From an uncultured Oscillospiraceae bacterium (lineage in GTDB: Bacteria > Bacillota > Clostridia > Oscillospirales > Oscillospiraceae), in contig CAPGBJ010000072.1 of the NCBI GenBank assembly GCA_948616425.1, forward strand, positions 1 through 9,102: a stretch of 9,102 bases of DNA, read 5' to 3'. The first letter of the stretch is position 1, and each line of letters opens with the position of its first letter. Below the pieces are notes generated by a model. That model was not told where the DNA came from and made no database searches. It was given only the letters and a program-made list of their open reading frames with translations. Position numbers and translations under genes: made by a program. Positions 5,891 to 9,102 of this stretch are shown in pieces.

Positions 5891-5919
5891 ATTGTAGCAA
5901 CGAACGGGGAAAAAGTCAA
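5891..5919 (-). promoter_or_regulatory. Sigma-A-type promoter of the MATE gene
   Basis: On the - strand TTGACT (5914-5919) stands 17 bases before TACAAT (5891-5896), each one base from consensus. It lies only 21 bases after the degV stop codon with no visible terminator between, so degV readthrough could add to MATE transcription. Confidence 0.75.
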
Positions 5920-5940
5920 TCTTTTTTACACCTATCCCCT

Positions 5941-6795
5941 TTAAACTTCAGGTTTCTTTTGAAAAAATGCCACAGCAATGGCGCCGGGGCCCACATGGGT
6001 ACCAATCGTCCCCCCTACGGTGCCCAATGGCAATGCTTGGGTGTGTCCTGTCCACAGGGCGGTACTGTCGGCAATATATTTTTGAAGCAGCGCATCGTCC
6101 AAACCGGCATAGCCCAGACGGAAGGGGCGGGTAAAGTCCACCCCACCTGTTTTTTGAATCTCCTGGACCAGCAGATTGTTCCCATTCTTCGAACCTCTGG
6201 CTTTCCCCAGCACCACCACTTCTCCGTCTTGAACTGCCACTACCGGTTTAATCGCAAGCAGACTGCCCACCAGAGCGACAGACGCCGACACCCGGCCGCC
6301 TCGTTTCAAATATTCCAGTGTATCTAGCAGCGCCACCAGGCGAATGTCCCCCTTCTCACTCTCCAGCCGCTCTGCAATGGAAGCGGCGTCCATCCCCTGG
6401 TCCATCAGCTCCAACGCCCGCTCCACCAGTATCAGTTCTCCAATTGTGGCGTTCGCGCTGTCTACCACAAAGACCTTCCCCGGGAATTCCTCCGCCGCAA
6501 TACAGGCGCTCTGGTAGGTACCGGAGAGCTTGGCGGACAGCACCACGGCCACCACCGCTTCCCCCGCCTCCACCGACTGACGGAATACCTCCTCAAAGCT
6601 GGTGGGAGAAATTTGGCTGGTGGTTGGCAGGTCTTCTCCCTCAATCAGTTTTTCATAGAATGCGCGGTGGGTCAGGTTGACACCGTCTTGGTACTCCACC
6701 TCTCCAAACGTGATGGTCATGGGTAAAACAGTAACCTCTGGCCGGTGTGGAGGCAGTAAGTCAGAGGCGGAATCGGTAATCATACGGATCTTCAT
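5941..6795 (-). CDS. DegV family fatty-acid-binding protein (FakB type)
   Basis: This 284-aa cytoplasmic protein of the DegV/FakB family binds a free fatty acid and presents it to the kinase FakA, so that host or exogenous fatty acids enter phospholipid synthesis. The N-terminal lobe begins with the family motif TDSASDL (7-13). PTTSQISP (57-64) and LSAKLSGTYQSA (86-97) line the ligand pocket. The second lobe carries LEYLKRGGRVS (160-170) and ends with the THVGPGAIAVAF stretch (266-277), where H267 is expected to hold the carboxylate. Length is standard (about 280). The ATG at 6795 follows AGAGGGG at 7-base spacing; an open frame continues 22 codons upstream through the promoter and is not coding. 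No FakA gene is in the window; one elsewhere is expected. Lipid preference cannot be read from sequence. Confidence 0.92.
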   Translation of the reverse strand: MKIRMITDSASDLLPPHRPEVTVLPMTITFGEVEYQDGVNLTHRAFYEKLIEGEDLPTTSQISPTSFEEVFRQSVEAGEAVVAVVLSAKLSGTYQSACIAAEEFPGKVFVVDSANATIGELILVERALELMDQGMDAASIAERLESEKGDIRLVALLDTLEYLKRGGRVSASVALVGSLLAIKPVVAVQDGEVVVLGKARGSKNGNNLLVQEIQKTGGVDFTRPFRLGYAGLDDALLQKYIADSTALWTGHTQALPLGTVGGTIGTHVGPGAIAVAFFQKKPEV

Positions 6796-6834
6796 ATAAG
6801 TCCCCTCTTCCTGATGTTGGTGGTGTGCAAATTC

Positions 6835-6863
6835 AGTGTAACACGCCCTGTCCCAGAACACAA
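6835..6863 (-). promoter_or_regulatory. Promoter of the degV gene
   Basis: On the - strand TTGTGT (6858-6863), a 17-base spacer and TACACT (6835-6840), with TG one base before the -10 box as in extended -10 promoters. Boxes match 3 of 6 and 4 of 6, the extension compensating. The leader would be about 33 bases. Confidence 0.55.
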
Positions 6864-6922
6864 GGAAAAATATGGGAATCGCCAGCTTTTCTCACATGCC
6901 CCAATCCGCTGAGGTTATCCCA

Positions 6923-6943
6923 GGATTCTCACAGTTCTTTCTT
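6923..6943. repeat. Near-duplicate of the sequence at the groEL 3' end
   Basis: The 21 bases beginning GGATTCTCACAG match 7032-7052 (beginning GGATTCCCACAG) at 19 positions, 109 bases apart in the same orientation. The second copy runs from the groEL stop codon into the terminator stem. The first lacks a good hairpin partner, so it looks like the decayed remnant of a duplicated gene end or terminator. Confidence 0.5.
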
Positions 6944-6960
6944 CAGATGTGCCCATAGCG

Positions 6961-7000
6961 GGGCTTGGTTGGCCGCCCGCGGCGGTCGCCAGCAAGGCCC
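6961..7000. other. GC-rich imperfect hairpin beyond the groEL terminator
   Basis: The 40-base block opens with GGGCTTG and closes with CAAGGCCC, pairing with one bulge. It has an inner stem CCGCC (6973-6977)/GGCGG (6981-6985) and GGC/GCC pairs between. It lies 9 bases past the groEL terminator in the leftward direction and is not followed by a T-run on either strand. It may be a back-up terminator, a 3' stability structure or part of an unknown RNA. Confidence 0.4.
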
Positions 7001-7008
7001 AGAGCAAA

Positions 7009-7038
7009 GGAATCCCGGCACTTTCGTGCCGGGATTCC
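7009..7038 (-). terminator. Intrinsic terminator of the groES-groEL operon
   Basis: GGAATCCCGGCAC (7009-7021) pairs perfectly with GTGCCGGGATTCC (7026-7038): a 13-bp stem which on the - strand has a GAAA tetraloop and the tail TTTGCTCT. It begins 12 bases after the groEL stop. The + strand also has TTTTTT at 7044-7049, so it could stop rightward transcripts as well. Confidence 0.85.
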
Positions 7039-7050
7039 CACAGTTTTTTC

Positions 7051-8676
7051 TTAATACATCCCCATGTCGGGCGCGGGTGCAGCAGCGGGGGCGGGAGGCT
7101 GGGGCTTGTCGGCCACCAGAGATTCGGTGGTCAGCAGAATGGAGGCAATAGAAGCGGCATTCTCCAGGGCGGAGCGGGTGACCTTGGTGGGGTCGACAAT
7201 ACCGGCAGGGATCATGTCCACATAGGTCTCAGTATAGGCGTCGAAGCCATAACCAGTCTTGCTGGCGGTCTTTACCTTCTCCAGCACCACAGAGCCATCA
7301 ATACCGGCGTTAGCGGCAATCTGACGCATAGGCTCCGTGAGGGCCTTGACGATGATGTTGACGCCGGTGCGCTCGTCACCCTCGGTCTGGGCCAGCAGCT
7401 TTTCCACGGCGGCCACAGCGTTCACATAGGCGGTACCGCCGCCAGCCACGATGCCCTCTTCCACGGCGGCACGGGTGGCGTTCAGCGCATCCTCAATACG
7501 CAGCTTCTTCTCCTTCATCTCCACCTCAGTGGCGGCGCCCACTTTGATCACAGCCACACCGCCGGCCAGTTTGGCCAGACGCTCCTGAAGTTTCTCCTTG
7601 TCGTAGTCAGAGGTAGTGACCTCAATCTGGCTCTTGATCTGACCGACGCGGGCCTTGATCTCCTCAGAGGAGCCGGCGCCGTTGACAATGGTGGTGTTCT
7701 CCTTGGTAATTTTCACCTGACGGGCCCGGCCCAGCATGTTCATCTGGGCTTCCTTCAGCTCCAGACCCACATCGGCAGAAATCACCTCGCCGCCGGTGAG
7801 AATCGCAATATCCTGGAGCATCTCCTTGCGGCGGTCGCCAAAGCCGGGCGCCTTCACGCACACCACGTTCAAGGTGCCGCGCAGACGGTTGACAATCAGG
7901 GTGGACAGGGCGTCGCCCTCCACATCCTCAGCGATAATCAGCAGCTTCTTGCCGGACTGCACGACCTGCTCCAGAATGGGCAGCAGCTCCTGAATGTTGG
8001 CGATCTTCTTATCAGTGATGAGGATGAGGGCGTCGTCCAACTCGGCCTCCATCTTCTCGGTGTCGGTGACCATATAGGGGGTGATATAGCCCCGATCAAA
8101 CTGCATCCCCTCGACCACCTCGGAGTAGGTCTCGGCGGTCTTAGACTCCTCAATGGTAATCACACCGTCGTGGCCTACCTTCTCCATCGCCTCGGCAATC
8201 AGCTTGCCAATGGTCTCATCGCCGGAGGAGACGGTGCCCACCCGGGCGATATCATCAGAACCGTTGACCTTCTGGCTATTGCCCTTGATGGCCTCTACAG
8301 CGGCCTCGGTAGCCTTGGCGATGCCCTTTTTCATCACCATGGGGTTGGCCCCGGCCGCCAGGTTCTTCAGCCCTTCCCGGATAATGGCCTGGGCCAGCAG
8401 GGTAGCGGTGGTGGTGCCGTCGCCCGCTACATCGTTGGTCTTGGTGGCAACCTCCTTCACCAGCTGAGCGCCCATATTCTCAAATGCATCCTCCAGCTCG
8501 ATCTCCTTGGCAATGGTCACACCGTCATTGGTAATCAGGGGTGCCCCAAAGGATTTGTCAAGAACTACGTTTCTGCCCTTCGGTCCTAAGGTCACCCGGA
8601 CTGTATCTGCAAGCTGGTTGACACCGGACTCCAATGATTTTCTGGCCTCTACGCCATATTTAATCTGCTTTGCCAT
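7051..8676 (-). CDS. groEL: Chaperonin GroEL (60-kDa, Cpn60)
   Basis: This 541-aa ATP-driven folding chaperonin would form double seven-membered rings in the cytoplasm and work with GroES. Seen in order: LGPKGRNVVLDKSFGAP (30-46); NDG with D51; the ATP-site GDGTTT (85-90, D86); the apical domain (about 190-370) with IAEDVEGDALSTL (248-260); catalytic D396 in RIEDALNAT; and the Cpn60 signature AAVEEGIVAGGG (403-414). These correspond to E. coli D52, D87 and D398. The C-terminus is an Ala/Pro-rich tail ending DMGMY in place of the long GGM repeat, common in Clostridia. The ATG at 8676 follows AGGAGG at 9-base spacing. It is 47 bases downstream of groES with no promoter or terminator between, so the two form an operon. 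A large open frame on the opposite strand (6949-8589) is an antisense shadow of its codon bias. Confidence 0.98.
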   Translation of the reverse strand: MAKQIKYGVEARKSLESGVNQLADTVRVTLGPKGRNVVLDKSFGAPLITNDGVTIAKEIELEDAFENMGAQLVKEVATKTNDVAGDGTTTATLLAQAIIREGLKNLAAGANPMVMKKGIAKATEAAVEAIKGNSQKVNGSDDIARVGTVSSGDETIGKLIAEAMEKVGHDGVITIEESKTAETYSEVVEGMQFDRGYITPYMVTDTEKMEAELDDALILITDKKIANIQELLPILEQVVQSGKKLLIIAEDVEGDALSTLIVNRLRGTLNVVCVKAPGFGDRRKEMLQDIAILTGGEVISADVGLELKEAQMNMLGRARQVKITKENTTIVNGAGSSEEIKARVGQIKSQIEVTTSDYDKEKLQERLAKLAGGVAVIKVGAATEVEMKEKKLRIEDALNATRAAVEEGIVAGGGTAYVNAVAAVEKLLAQTEGDERTGVNIIVKALTEPMRQIAANAGIDGSVVLEKVKTASKTGYGFDAYTETYVDMIPAGIVDPTKVTRSALENAASIASILLTTESLVADKPQPPAPAAAPAPDMGMY

Positions 8677-8723
8677 CGTTTTATTCCTCCTGAATTATCT
8701 GATCTTTTCTTATAGCTCTCTGC

Positions 8724-9008
8724 TTACTCAACTACAGCAAGAATGTCATTCTGCTTCACAACCACAAACTTCTCGTCTTCCACTTCCACCTCGGTTCCGG
8801 AGTACTTGGAGAAGATAACCTTGTCCCCAACCTTCACCTGCATGGTGACCTCCTTGCCGTCCACTACTCCCCCCGGTCCCACAGCGATAACCTCTGCCTG
8901 CTGGGGCTTCTCCTTAGCCTGTCCCGGAAGGACAATTCCTGACTTGGTAGTCTCCTCTGCCATCAGCTGCTTTAACACAACACGATCAAATAACGGTACT
9001 AATTTCAT
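8724..9008 (-). CDS. groES: Co-chaperonin GroES (10-kDa, Cpn10)
   Basis: This 94-aa protein would form the seven-membered lid that caps GroEL and creates the folding chamber. It starts MKLVPLFDRVVLK, the family opening. The flexible GroEL-binding loop covers about 17-33, with the hydrophobic contact GIVLP (24-28). The GPGG (44-47) roof turn and the C-terminal strand DEKFVVVKQNDILAVVE complete the fold. Length is standard. The ATG at 9008 follows AAGGAGG with 8-base spacing. First gene of the groES-groEL operon; its main promoter is at or beyond the window edge. Confidence 0.97.
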   Translation of the reverse strand: MKLVPLFDRVVLKQLMAEETTKSGIVLPGQAKEKPQQAEVIAVGPGGVVDGKEVTMQVKVGDKVIFSKYSGTEVEVEDEKFVVVKQNDILAVVE

Positions 9009-9102
9009 GGATGTTTCCTCCTTGTTGGATTCTTTTCTGATTCTATTTTTCCTTTATCAGGAACTGGTAAAAGGTTCCTTTCAATGTACATTACCATTTA
9101 TA
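9009..9102 (-). promoter_or_regulatory. groE upstream region, partial
   Basis: This is the 5' leader of groES on the - strand, with the ribosome site AAGGAGG (9017-9023). TATAAA at the very edge (9097-9102) could be the -10 box, its -35 lying outside. Just downstream of it are a perfect 10-base palindrome AATGTACATT (9083-9092) and a dyad AGGAAC-N9-GTTCCT (9059-9064/9074-9079). No CIRCE element (TTAGCACTC-N9-GAGTGCTAA) and no CtsR heptad repeats are visible here. Whether the dyads are operators is not known. Confidence 0.4.

Noticed and set aside
6949..8589. 546-codon open frame on the + strand opposite groEL
   Set aside because: It mirrors groEL codon by codon, is Gly/Leu/His-rich with no recognisable domain, and has no ribosome site. 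groEL itself is unmistakable.
9009..9102. CIRCE or CtsR operator upstream of groES
   Set aside because: I looked for TTAGCACTC/GAGTGCTAA and GGTCAAA heptads on both strands and found neither in the visible region.

Overview
The window looks like a chromosomal segment of an endospore-forming, gut-type Clostridia, most likely of the Oscillospiraceae/Flavonifractor kind. The basis is spoVAC, strong AGGAGG-type ribosome sites, sigma-A-like promoters, moderately high GC by eye, and GroES/GroEL sequences of the Firmicutes type. Genus cannot be fixed from the sequence. No rRNA, tRNA, CRISPR array, transposase or phage gene is visible.

Layout. Positions 1-2651: a glycogen debranching enzyme gene (glgX/isoamylase type, + strand) with its own promoter, bracketed by two near-identical direct copies of a ~166-bp element. 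The element has ~33-bp imperfect terminal inverted repeats bordered by TA, so it has the architecture of a MITE (non-autonomous palindromic element). The left copy is cut by the window edge; the right copy sits against the spoVAC stop codon. Positions 2653-3724: spoVAC (- strand), divergent from a small polytopic membrane protein of the DUF6512 type (+). Positions 3811-4341: a compact Sfp-type 4'-phosphopantetheinyl transferase (+), ending at a hairpin shared with a convergent MATE-family efflux protein (4378-5694, -). Positions 5941-6795: a DegV/FakB-type fatty-acid-binding protein (-). Positions 7051-9008: the groES-groEL operon (-), closed by a strong intrinsic terminator. The window ends inside the groE regulatory region.

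The genes are mostly independent housekeeping or accessory units rather than one pathway: alpha-glucan use, spore Ca-DPA transport, carrier-protein activation, drug/metabolite export, exogenous fatty-acid handling and protein folding. Only groES-groEL is a clear operon. DUF6512-PPTase is a possible short co-directional pair.

The most noteworthy structure is the MITE-like pair around glgX. The right copy appears to have inserted between the spoVAC stop codon and a hairpin whose U-rich tail reads as the original spoVAC terminator. Other points of interest are a long, possibly coupled leader of the MATE gene, a groE upstream region with no CIRCE in the visible 94 bases but with other dyad symmetries, and a 21-bp near-duplication plus an extra GC-rich hairpin behind groEL. 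I see no convincing new defence or biosynthetic system.
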